This document shows, piece after piece, positions 1 through 6,396 of a stretch of DNA of 19,454 nucleotides. Position 1 is the first letter of the stretch. Each line of letters opens with the position of its first letter. The notes beneath the pieces were generated by a model. The model did not search any database. It was not told the DNA's origin and saw nothing but the letters and a program-made list of their open reading frames with translations. Source of the DNA: Clostridia bacterium (lineage in GTDB: Bacteria > Bacillota_A > Clostridia > Christensenellales > Aristaeellaceae); the NCBI GenBank assembly GCA_017398245.1, contig JAFQGN010000156.1, forward strand, positions 1 through 19,454, read 5' to 3'. Both the position numbers and the translations under genes were made by a program.

Positions 1-754
1 TCCAGCTGTGGGGTTCTCGCTTAAGATCGCCATGAACGCTTTTGAACACGGCTCCGTTTTCCATGGTGATCATTTCGATACCCGCGCCGCGGATGGAGCC
101 GAGCTCTTTCATGTGCTTAGGCGGCATATTTTCAAAGCCGACGACCTGCACAGGACGCAGGCCGGTGATTGTGAGCAGCGGCCCGATGGAATGGGTGCAG
201 TAAAAATTGGCGTGCATGCGGTTGCGCCAGTGGAAGCGGTCGCCGTAGGTGATCTGCGGCCAGATGGCGGAGCAATCGTGAATGTATTCGCCCTCGCCGT
301 AGCAGGCTGTGCCGATCTCTCCCTGCTCATAGCGCCGCCACATTTCGAAGGTATGGCGCATATAGCAGCAGTTTTCGGCAAACGCATACACAAGGCCCGT
401 CTCTTCCACGCATTCGATCAGCTCTACCGCCTGCGCCATCGTTTCGCAGGGCAGGCATTCGCTCAGAACGTGTTTTCCGGCCCTCATGCAGCGCACGGCG
501 TAGGTCGCATGCTCGGTGGCATAGTTTGCCAGCACGACTGCATCCATTTCGGGATGATCGATGAATTCATCAAAATTTGTATATAGAGAAACGTTGACCT
601 GCAATTCGTCGGCCTTCTGGCGGACCTTATCCAGCAGGGGCTCGTATTTATCGCACACGGCTACGAGTTCGGCGTCCGGATGATGCAGCAGGACTTTGAT
701 CAGCGCCGCGCCGCGTCCACCGCCGAATACGCCTACCTTCAAACGTTTGTTCAT
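1..754 (-). CDS. Gfo/Idh/MocA-family protein, GH109-like branch (partial, C-terminus beyond the window)
   Basis: 251 codons are visible from the ATG at 754-752; the left edge cuts off the C-terminus. A GAGGGAG ribosome binding site (761-767) lies 6 nt upstream. Residues 6-16 form the glycine-rich Rossmann nucleotide-binding turn (VGVFGGGRGAA), and GKHVLSEC (93-100) is the position of the usual EKP motif, here ECLP with Cys100 in place of Lys. ENCCY (127-131), GEGEYIHD (153-160) and FYCTHSIGP (184-192) resemble, as I recall them, the ENCCY, EGAYIH and YPTHGLGP signatures of GH109, whose members hydrolyse glycosides by an NAD-dependent redox mechanism; His188 would be the active-site histidine. 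The fold assignment is secure; hydrolase versus dehydrogenase is not. No signal peptide is seen. The gene diverges from the GH36 gene and has its own promoter with operator-like repeats. Confidence 0.85.
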   Translation of the reverse strand, partial: MNKRLKVGVFGGGRGAALIKVLLHHPDAELVAVCDKYEPLLDKVRQKADELQVNVSLYTNFDEFIDHPEMDAVVLANYATEHATYAVRCMRAGKHVLSECLPCETMAQAVELIECVEETGLVYAFAENCCYMRHTFEMWRRYEQGEIGTACYGEGEYIHDCSAIWPQITYGDRFHWRNRMHANFYCTHSIGPLLTITGLRPVQVVGFENMPPKHMKELGSIRGAGIEMITMENGAVFKSVHGDLKREPHSW

Positions 755-787
755 GTCTTTCTCCCTCTGTGCCGTCTGTATTCTTTG

Positions 788-853
788 GCATATACGCTAT
801 GCATCTGATACTGATTATAGGGAATTTTTCCCCGGAAGACAATATCTGTCTTC
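788..853. promoter_or_regulatory. Cluster of three operator-like inverted repeats on the minus-strand promoter
   Basis: Three short dyads surround the promoter. GAAGACA-5 nt-TGTCTTC (835-853, perfect 7-bp arms) covers the -35. GGGAA-3 nt-TTCCC (820-832) fills the spacer next to the -10. GCATA-5 nt-TATGC (788-802) lies just downstream of the inferred start. Such placement is typical of repressor sites. No regulator can be assigned, and the two 5-bp dyads could be chance. Confidence 0.4.
814..842 (-). promoter_or_regulatory. Sigma-A-type promoter of the Gfo/Idh/MocA gene
   Basis: Read on the minus strand: -35 TTGTCT (842-837), a 17-bp spacer and a perfect -10 TATAAT (819-814). The inferred transcription start is near 807, giving a leader of about 50 nt. 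The spacer and the -35 both carry inverted repeats, listed separately. Confidence 0.6.
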
Positions 854-901
854 ATTTTCAATCCATTCCGGTTTCACAGGCTGTTTTTTTATTAAGCAGT
901 G

Positions 902-930
902 TGGAATTTTACTTCGGCATGTGCTATAGT
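902..930 (+). promoter_or_regulatory. Probable extended -10 promoter of the GH36-PHP unit
   Basis: TATAGT (925-930) is preceded directly by TGC, an extended -10. The hexamer 17 bp upstream, TGGAAT (902-907), is a poor -35. Transcription would start near 937, about 28 nt before the GH36 start codon. Confidence 0.5.
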
Positions 931-964
931 GAGAGCGAATCCGAACGCAAAGGAGGATTTCAAA

Positions 965-2974
965 ATGCAATTTGAGTACAGGGATTGTTATGCAAAATTT
1001 GAAGATAACGCGCTTGTGATCGGGAACAGCGCTGTGGAGCGCGTGCTGTTGGTGAATAAAGGTGGTGTTGCGAGCGTTCGCGCCGAGGACAAGGCAAGCG
1101 GAGCCGTTTGGACGCGCGAGGAGGGCGTGCGCTGGATCGGCACGCCGTTCGCGGCGGAGAATGTCGAATGCGCGTTCGGCGTGGAGGACAACGGCGGGCT
1201 GTCCGAACCGTTTCTGAAGGCAGAACTGAAGTGGACGGGCACAGCGGGTGAAACGCTCAAGCGCAGCTATTATGTGTTCCCCCGCCTGCCGTTTGTTTCT
1301 ATGGCGATCGCTGTCGAGGGAGTGCATTTGATCGACCCGGCAGGCGCAGCCGAGGGGATGAGCCGCGGCGTGGAGAGCGAGCTTGGACACAAGGCGGCCC
1401 TTGCGCAGGAGGACGCGATCGACACGCTGCCTATGCCTGCGGGGCATTACAAGCTCAAAAGTGTCGTTCTGGCCGACAAGACAGACCATAACGACGCTCT
1501 CGTGCGCGAGACCGACCGCATGGTCTATTCCAGCGGATGGGGCCGCGAATGGGATGAGGGAAACCTCTTCATTCTGGACGATTATGTGCGCGGACATGCG
1601 GCGATACTGGTTAAGGACGCGCCGGCGAACATGAGCGAAATGAACCGAAACCAGAAGGATCTGCTGATCATGCGCGGCACATGCGCGCAGCTGGTGGGCA
1701 CAGGCCTTTCCGGCTGCGATGCGACGGAAGAGCTTTTCGGGCACGGAAGCGTAATGGGCTTTGGCAAAAAGGAAGAGCTGCCCCGCCTGTTTCGGGAGTA
1801 TTATCGAGCGGTATGGGCCCACAAGGAGCCTGCGAAGGTGATGTCCAACACATGGGGTGACCGCAGCCGCGACGCCGCCGTATGCCACGAGTTTATGATG
1901 CATGAGATCGAATGCGCGGCGCATATCGGCGTGGATATCGTGCAGATCGACGACGGCTGGCAGAAGGGCCGCACGGCCAATTCCGCTCTGAAAAAGGACG
2001 GCGTTTGGGGAAGCTATTACGATACCGATCCCGATTTCTGGGCAGTAGACAGGGATAAATTCCCGCAGGGACTCAAGCCTCTAGTAGAAAAGGCGCACAA
2101 AAACGGCATCGAGATGGGCCTATGGTTCTCGCCGGATTCCACGAACGATTACGCCAACTGGCGCAGAGACGCCGATACAGTGCTTGGCCATTGGCGCGAG
2201 AACGGGATCACACATTTTAAAGTAGACGGTGTGAACATCGCCTCCAAGAGGGGCGAGCGCAATTATCTGCGTTTTGTGGAAGCTGTGTATCGCGAGAGCG
2301 GGAACAGGGTGAACCTTAACCAGGACATCACCGCGCAGATCCGCCTGGGCAGCCTGTATTTCCGCCAGTACGGAAACCTGTTTGTCGAAAACCGCTATAC
2401 CGATTCCACGGCCTATTATCCGCACAGGACGCTCAAGAACTTTTGGAACATGTGCAAATACGTGCCTGCGCCCAAGATGCAGTACGAACTGCTCAACCCG
2501 CGCAGAAACGACAGCCTCTACCCTGCGGACGATCCGTTCAGGCCGAGTATGTACAGCGAGGATTATTTATTTGCAACGGTCATGTTCGCAAGCCCGCTGG
2601 TCTGGATGGAGATGTGCCATTTAGGCGAGCAGGATACAGAGGATCTTCGGCGCATTGTGCAGATCTGGCGCGGGCACAGGGCGGACATTGCCAAATGCGA
2701 TATCAGCCCCATTGGCTCTGAACCTGACGGCATGAGCATGACGGGCCTGCTGGCAGCGGGCGGGAGCTTTGGATACCTGCTCGCGTTCCGTGAGGATACG
2801 ACCGGGGAGAACAATGTGCTCGCCGGCACGCTGCCCTGCAAATGCAAGACGCTTGATTTGATCGCCGACGGCGGAAAACCGTGTAAGACGCAGCTTGGCG
2901 AGGATGGCAGGTCGTTCTGCATACAGCTTGGCGAAAAGCGCAGCTATGCGCTGCTGCGCTGGGATGCGCAGTGA
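965..2974 (+). CDS. GH36-like alpha-galactosidase (clan GH-D glycoside hydrolase)
   Basis: 669 residues. The ATG at 965 is chosen over an in-frame GTG at 899 because AGGAGG (951-956) lies 8 nt upstream of it and the promoter lies between the two. No signal peptide, so cytoplasmic. An N-terminal beta-sandwich (about 1-270) precedes a TIM barrel. QIDDGW (327-332) is the GH27/GH36 signature. HFKVDGVN (417-424) supplies the probable nucleophile Asp421, and NLNQDITAQ (450-458) the probable acid/base Asp454. These last two differ from textbook GH36 sequences (K-W/I-D-x-N and a C-x-G-G-G acid/base loop), so the enzyme belongs to a divergent branch. It would remove alpha-linked galactose or a relative such as alpha-GalNAc from imported oligosaccharides. 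The PHP gene follows after 48 nt without a terminator, so the two are probably co-transcribed. Confidence 0.8.
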   Translation: MQFEYRDCYAKFEDNALVIGNSAVERVLLVNKGGVASVRAEDKASGAVWTREEGVRWIGTPFAAENVECAFGVEDNGGLSEPFLKAELKWTGTAGETLKRSYYVFPRLPFVSMAIAVEGVHLIDPAGAAEGMSRGVESELGHKAALAQEDAIDTLPMPAGHYKLKSVVLADKTDHNDALVRETDRMVYSSGWGREWDEGNLFILDDYVRGHAAILVKDAPANMSEMNRNQKDLLIMRGTCAQLVGTGLSGCDATEELFGHGSVMGFGKKEELPRLFREYYRAVWAHKEPAKVMSNTWGDRSRDAAVCHEFMMHEIECAAHIGVDIVQIDDGWQKGRTANSALKKDGVWGSYYDTDPDFWAVDRDKFPQGLKPLVEKAHKNGIEMGLWFSPDSTNDYANWRRDADTVLGHWRENGITHFKVDGVNIASKRGERNYLRFVEAVYRESGNRVNLNQDITAQIRLGSLYFRQYGNLFVENRYTDSTAYYPHRTLKNFWNMCKYVPAPKMQYELLNPRRNDSLYPADDPFRPSMYSEDYLFATVMFASPLVWMEMCHLGEQDTEDLRRIVQIWRGHRADIAKCDISPIGSEPDGMSMTGLLAAGGSFGYLLAFREDTTGENNVLAGTLPCKCKTLDLIADGGKPCKTQLGEDGRSFCIQLGEKRSYALLRWDAQ

Positions 2975-3022
2975 TATATTTCAACTTTTGTTTCTTTGAC
3001 AGCAATTTTACAGGAGGATTTT

Positions 3023-3727
3023 ATGCTTATTGATATGCACGCTCACACTTCGGGCATCAGCCGCTGCTGCCGTACCGACGCGCACGGAGCGCTCATGGCG
3101 GCACGGGAAGTCGGCATCGACGGACTCGTTCTTTGCAACCATTACGATGCGAACTACGTAGGAGACGGCACGCCTGAAGAATTTGCAGAAAAATATATTG
3201 CCGAGTATTACCGCACTGCGATGGTAGCTGCGGAAATGGGCATGAGGCTGTATTTCGGCGTGGAAGTGACCGCGCGCAAGCACGGCGGGGCGCATATTCT
3301 GCTCTACGGAATGGAGCCCGCCTTTGTGCTGGAGCATGCGGACATTTACGATTATACTCTGGAACAGATGCACGCCGCCGTACACGAAAAGGGCGGCCTC
3401 GTCGTGCAGGCGCATCCGTTCCGCAGCAACGGACATGTGCTGGATACGGCGTATCTGGACGGCGTGGAGATCAACTGCCATCCGCTGTACGACGCCACGC
3501 ACTGCGAACGGATGCAGGAGATCGCGCATGAGGCGAATATCATCGTCACTTGCGGCGGCGATTATCATGCGGATACTTACCGCGCCGTATGCGGAACGCA
3601 TTTCCCGGACAGTGCGCTGCGCTATTGCGACATCATCGATCATCTGAAGAATTCTCCGGAGATCAAAATGCATGTGCATGAGCTGCGCACGGAATTCCAT
3701 CGCGACGTAACGTTCATTAAGGGGTAA
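3023..3727 (+). CDS. PHP-domain metal-dependent phosphoesterase-like protein
   Basis: 234 residues; start set by AGGAGG (3012-3017) 5 nt before the ATG. It shows the full set of PHP metal-binding motifs: HAHT with His6 and His8, CNH with His40, FGVEVT with Glu81, QAHPF with His131 and GGDYHAD with Asp180 and His182. The stand-alone PHP fold normally hydrolyses phosphate esters with three bound metal ions. There is no polymerase or histidinol-phosphatase partner domain. Placement directly behind the GH36 gene suggests a phosphorylated metabolite of the same pathway, but the substrate cannot be read from the sequence. Cytoplasmic. Confidence 0.85.
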   Translation: MLIDMHAHTSGISRCCRTDAHGALMAAREVGIDGLVLCNHYDANYVGDGTPEEFAEKYIAEYYRTAMVAAEMGMRLYFGVEVTARKHGGAHILLYGMEPAFVLEHADIYDYTLEQMHAAVHEKGGLVVQAHPFRSNGHVLDTAYLDGVEINCHPLYDATHCERMQEIAHEANIIVTCGGDYHADTYRAVCGTHFPDSALRYCDIIDHLKNSPEIKMHVHELRTEFHRDVTFIKG

Positions 3728-3752
3728 AGGAGCAGCCTGTTCATACGGAATG

Positions 3753-3790
3753 TCCCCGTGCGGAGAGATCTGCGCGGGGATTTTATTATC
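3753..3790 (+). terminator. Intrinsic terminator after the PHP gene
   Basis: TCCCCGTGC (3753-3761) pairs with GCGCGGGGA (3772-3780), a 9-bp stem with one G-T wobble and a 10-nt loop, followed by TTTTATTAT. It ends the GH36-PHP unit before the GH2 promoter. Confidence 0.8.
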
Positions 3791-3810
3791 AGGATTGCCC
3801 GAAACCGGCG

Positions 3811-3839
3811 TTGAACGAAGGGAAAGTGCGTGGTATGAT
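3811..3839 (+). promoter_or_regulatory. Sigma-A-type promoter of the GH2 gene
   Basis: -35 TTGAAC (3811-3816), 17-bp spacer, -10 TATGAT (3834-3839), with TGG directly before the -10 (extended -10). This rules out a TTG at 3811 as the start codon. The leader to the ATG at 3871 is about 25 nt. Confidence 0.65.
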
Positions 3840-3870
3840 ATCAGCACAGGAAGAAACGGAGGCATGGAAA

Positions 3871-4389
3871 ATGTCTTGGATGCATGAATACCCCCGCCCG
3901 CAGCTGCAGAGGGACAGCTTTTTTTGTCTGAACGGTGAATGGATGGCAAACGGGCAGAGGGTGCAGGTCCCCTACCCGTTGCAAAGCGCGCTTTCCGGCT
4001 GGAAAGGCGATGTGCCGGAGCATGTGGAATACGAAAAGTTGTTTGTGCTGCCGAACGGCTTTGCAAAGCCCACGGAGCGGATCCGGCTGCATTTCGGGGC
4101 GGTGGATCAGATCGCAGAGGTGTGGCTGAACGGCAAGCCTGTCATGCGACACGAGGGCGGTTATCTGCCTTTTTGGGCCGATATAACCGAAGAGATTTTG
4201 CCGGATGAAGAGAATCGGCTTTGTGTGTGCGTGACGGACGAGCTTGACCGCTGCCTGCCTTATGGGAAGCAGTGCAAAAAGCCGCATGGAATGTGGTATA
4301 CGCCGGTGACGGGCATATGGCAGAGCGTGTGGCTGGAGGCGGTACCGGAAACATGCGTGGAACAGCTTTGTAATCACGCCGAATCTTGA
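3871..4389 (+). CDS. GH2-family glycosidase, N-terminal part (cut by a frameshift)
   Basis: 172 residues before a TGA. Start ATG 3871 with GGAGG (3858-3862) 8 nt upstream. It carries the GH2 sugar-binding jelly-roll domain: AEVWLNGKPV and HEGGYLPFWADIT in the middle, then YTPVTGIWQSVWLE near the end, the usual close of this domain. After VPETCVEQ the frame runs into nonsense (LCNHAES, stop). Moving one base forward at about 4366 restores sense as FVITPNLDRVEITV, which continues into the downstream ORF. The two pieces are therefore one GH2 gene of about 550 codons. The break looks like one inserted base (or two lost), either a sequence error or a recent mutation, since both halves are otherwise clean. 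Alone, this piece has no catalytic domain. Confidence 0.8.
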   Translation: MSWMHEYPRPQLQRDSFFCLNGEWMANGQRVQVPYPLQSALSGWKGDVPEHVEYEKLFVLPNGFAKPTERIRLHFGAVDQIAEVWLNGKPVMRHEGGYLPFWADITEEILPDEENRLCVCVTDELDRCLPYGKQCKKPHGMWYTPVTGIWQSVWLEAVPETCVEQLCNHAES

Positions 4390-4393
4390 CCGG

Positions 4394-5506
4394 GTGGAGA
4401 TCACGGTCGTGAGCGCGGAGAAGGATTGCGAGATCGCCATCGACGGAATGAAACCGTTGCACGCGCCGACGAACGAAAAAGTGGTGATCAGTATCGATAA
4501 GCCGCGGCTTTGGACGCCGGACGATCCGCAGCTGTATTGGTTTACTGTGCGCGCGGGAAAGGACAGTGTGCGCAGCTATTTTGCCCTGCGCACGATCGAG
4601 GAAAAGGAAGGGCGCATTCTGCTCAACGGGAATCCTGTGTTCCTGAACGGCGTGCTGGACCAGGGGTATTTTGCAGACGGCATATTCCTGCCCGGAGAAA
4701 GCGCGGAATACGAGCGCGATGTGCTGCGCATGAAGGAGCTTGGGTTCAACCTTCTGCGAAAGCACATCAAGGTTGAGCCGGAAGCGTTTTATTATGCGTG
4801 CGACAGGCTGGGCATGCTCGTGATGCAGGATATGGTGAACAACGGCGGGTACAATTTCCTGCTGGATACGGCGCTGCCGACCATCGGCCTCAAATGGCGG
4901 CCCGATACCCTGCCTTGGGGCAAAGCCGCGCGAGAGACGTTCCTCTCCCACAGCCTTGCCACTGCCGGGCACTTGCGCAACCATCCCTGTATCGTGATGT
5001 GGACCATTTTCAACGAAGGCTGGGGACAGACGCACGCGGATGACATGTATCTGCGTTTGAAGGACGAAGACCCGACCCGGCTCTGGGATGCGACTTCAGG
5101 GTGGTTTGCACAGAAGCTGAGCGACATGCAGAGCGAGCATGTGTATTTCCGCAATAAAAAGCTGCGCGCACGGGGCGCAAGGCCGCTGCTGCTAAGCGAA
5201 TGCGGTGGCTACACGCGAACGATACCCGGGCATTTGTACAAGCCGGACGCGCGATATGGCTACGGTGCTGCGGAAACAGAAGAAGCGCTTACGGCAAAAT
5301 TTGCGCAGATGTATCGCGAGATGGTGCTGCCGTCTATCGCGGACGGCCTGTGCGGAGCGATTTACACCCAGCTGAGCGATGTGGAGGAAGAGATAAACGG
5401 GCTGTACACATACGACAGGGCTGTGTGTAAGGTGAACAAAAAGGAGATGCGCGCGATCCTGCAGGAGGCTTGCGCAGAGCTGGAAAAGGTTGTACGGAAG
5501 AAGTAA
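4394..5506 (+). CDS. GH2-family glycosidase, Ig-like and catalytic part (downstream of the frameshift)
   Basis: 370 residues counted from the GTG at 4394; the coding frame really extends back to about 4367 and joins the upstream piece. No ribosome binding site precedes the GTG, so it is not a natural start. After a short immunoglobulin-like domain comes the TIM barrel, with GRILLNGNPVFLNGV, the acid/base in FNEGWG (Glu codon 5015-5017) and the nucleophile in LLSECGG (Glu codon 5198-5200). TQLSDVEEEINGLYTYDR near the end is typical of bacterial GH2 enzymes. GH2 includes beta-galactosidases, beta-glucuronidases, beta-mannosidases and others; the motifs do not decide which. No signal peptide on the joined protein. 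A strong hairpin lies directly after the stop. Confidence 0.8.
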   Translation: MEITVVSAEKDCEIAIDGMKPLHAPTNEKVVISIDKPRLWTPDDPQLYWFTVRAGKDSVRSYFALRTIEEKEGRILLNGNPVFLNGVLDQGYFADGIFLPGESAEYERDVLRMKELGFNLLRKHIKVEPEAFYYACDRLGMLVMQDMVNNGGYNFLLDTALPTIGLKWRPDTLPWGKAARETFLSHSLATAGHLRNHPCIVMWTIFNEGWGQTHADDMYLRLKDEDPTRLWDATSGWFAQKLSDMQSEHVYFRNKKLRARGARPLLLSECGGYTRTIPGHLYKPDARYGYGAAETEEALTAKFAQMYREMVLPSIADGLCGAIYTQLSDVEEEINGLYTYDRAVCKVNKKEMRAILQEACAELEKVVRKK

Positions 5507-5516
5507 AAAAGACAGG

Positions 5517-5546
5517 AAAAGGCCCCGCAGAGCTGCAGGGCCTTTT
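5517..5546. terminator. Bidirectional terminator between the GH2 gene and the aldolase operon
   Basis: AAAAGGCCC (5517-5525) pairs with GGGCCTTTT (5538-5546), with a further inner GCA/TGC stem. The plus strand ends in TTTTGC. The minus strand ends in TTTTCCTGTCTTTTTT. It can therefore stop the convergent GH2 (+) and aldolase (-) transcripts. Confidence 0.8.
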
Positions 5547-5556
5547 GCATTCAGGT

Positions 5557-6396
5557 TCAGCGGTTGGCAAAGACGCGCATGGCGCGGTACGCGTTTTCCT
5601 GCATAGCGTTCTGCGCGGCGAGGGCAAGATCGTGGAAGAAGGTCACATCCTGCTTCTCGAGCAGGTCCTTCACGGCGGTCACGCCGGCCTTGGACATGTA
5701 GCTGTAATAGTTGATTTTGCAGATGCCGTTGGAAATGGCGATGCGATAATCCTCATCGCTCACGCCGCTGCCGCCGTGCATGACCAGCGGAAGGCCGGTC
5801 TTTTCGGCAATGACTTTGACGCGGTCCAGATCGAGCACGGGCTTGGACTTATAAATACCATGGGCCGTGCCGAAGCTGGGCGCGAGGGCGTCGATGCCGG
5901 TCTCGGCGCAGAATTTGACTGCAAGGTCCGGATCGGTATAGACGGGGCCGCCGGCGTTTTCGCCGCTGCCGCCTTCACGCGAAGCGAGCTGGCCGATCTC
6001 GGCCTCCACGTTCACTCCGTATGCCCTTGCCATAGCGACAGCTTTCTTCGTGTTGGCGACATTTTCTTCATACGGCAGGTTGCTGCCATCGTACATGACG
6101 CCGGTGAAGCCGATCTTCAGCGCCTGTTCCATGTAGGAAAGGGTCTCGCAATGGTCCAGATGCACGCAGACCGGAACCTTCGCCGCCTTGGCCGCAGCAA
6201 CCATGACCGGGCCAATGACAGAGAGAGGCGCAACGGATTCGTGCAGTTCGGCATGGCTGAGAATGACCGGCACATCCAGCTGTTCGGCAGCGTTCAGTAC
6301 GGCGGTGATGCATTCAAGGTTTGGGGTGTTGAACGCGCCGACGGCCATGTTCTTTTCCTTGGCGATGGCGAGGATCTCATTCAAAGTGATCAGCAT
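5557..6396 (-). CDS. Class II (zinc) fructose/tagatose-bisphosphate-type aldolase family protein
   Basis: 279 residues, normal for the family. Catalytic Asp81 and zinc ligand His82 lie in VHLDHC; other features are MYDGS (101-105), VEAEIG (130-135), His179 in FGTAHGIY and His207 in MHGGSG. The canonical phosphate-loop sequence KIN(V/I)-x-T is KINYYSYM here, so the phosphate or substrate pocket may differ from true FBP aldolase. Last gene of the four-gene operon. Its ATG overlaps the kinase stop by 7 bp (ATGCTGA) and its AAGGAG site lies inside the kinase gene, indicating translational coupling. The likely reaction is retro-aldol cleavage of the kinase product to DHAP plus an aldehyde. A housekeeping FBP aldolase is less likely in this setting. 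Confidence 0.88.
   Translation of the reverse strand: MLITLNEILAIAKEKNMAVGAFNTPNLECITAVLNAAEQLDVPVILSHAELHESVAPLSVIGPVMVAAAKAAKVPVCVHLDHCETLSYMEQALKIGFTGVMYDGSNLPYEENVANTKKAVAMARAYGVNVEAEIGQLASREGGSGENAGGPVYTDPDLAVKFCAETGIDALAPSFGTAHGIYKSKPVLDLDRVKVIAEKTGLPLVMHGGSGVSDEDYRIAISNGICKINYYSYMSKAGVTAVKDLLEKQDVTFFHDLALAAQNAMQENAYRAMRVFANR

Noticed and set aside
815..1924. A 369-codon minus-strand ORF opposite the GH36 gene
   Set aside because: It runs across the intergenic promoter region, shows no domain pattern and is antisense to a recognised enzyme.
3008..4066. A 352-codon minus-strand ORF across the PHP and GH2 genes
   Set aside because: It crosses a plus-strand terminator and promoter and has no recognisable protein pattern.
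4360..4396. Programmed +1 frameshifting in the GH2 gene
   Set aside because: CTT-T resembles the prfB slip site, but no stop or clearly rare codon follows, there is no SD-like stimulator just upstream, and GH2 enzymes are not known to need it. An error or mutation is simpler.
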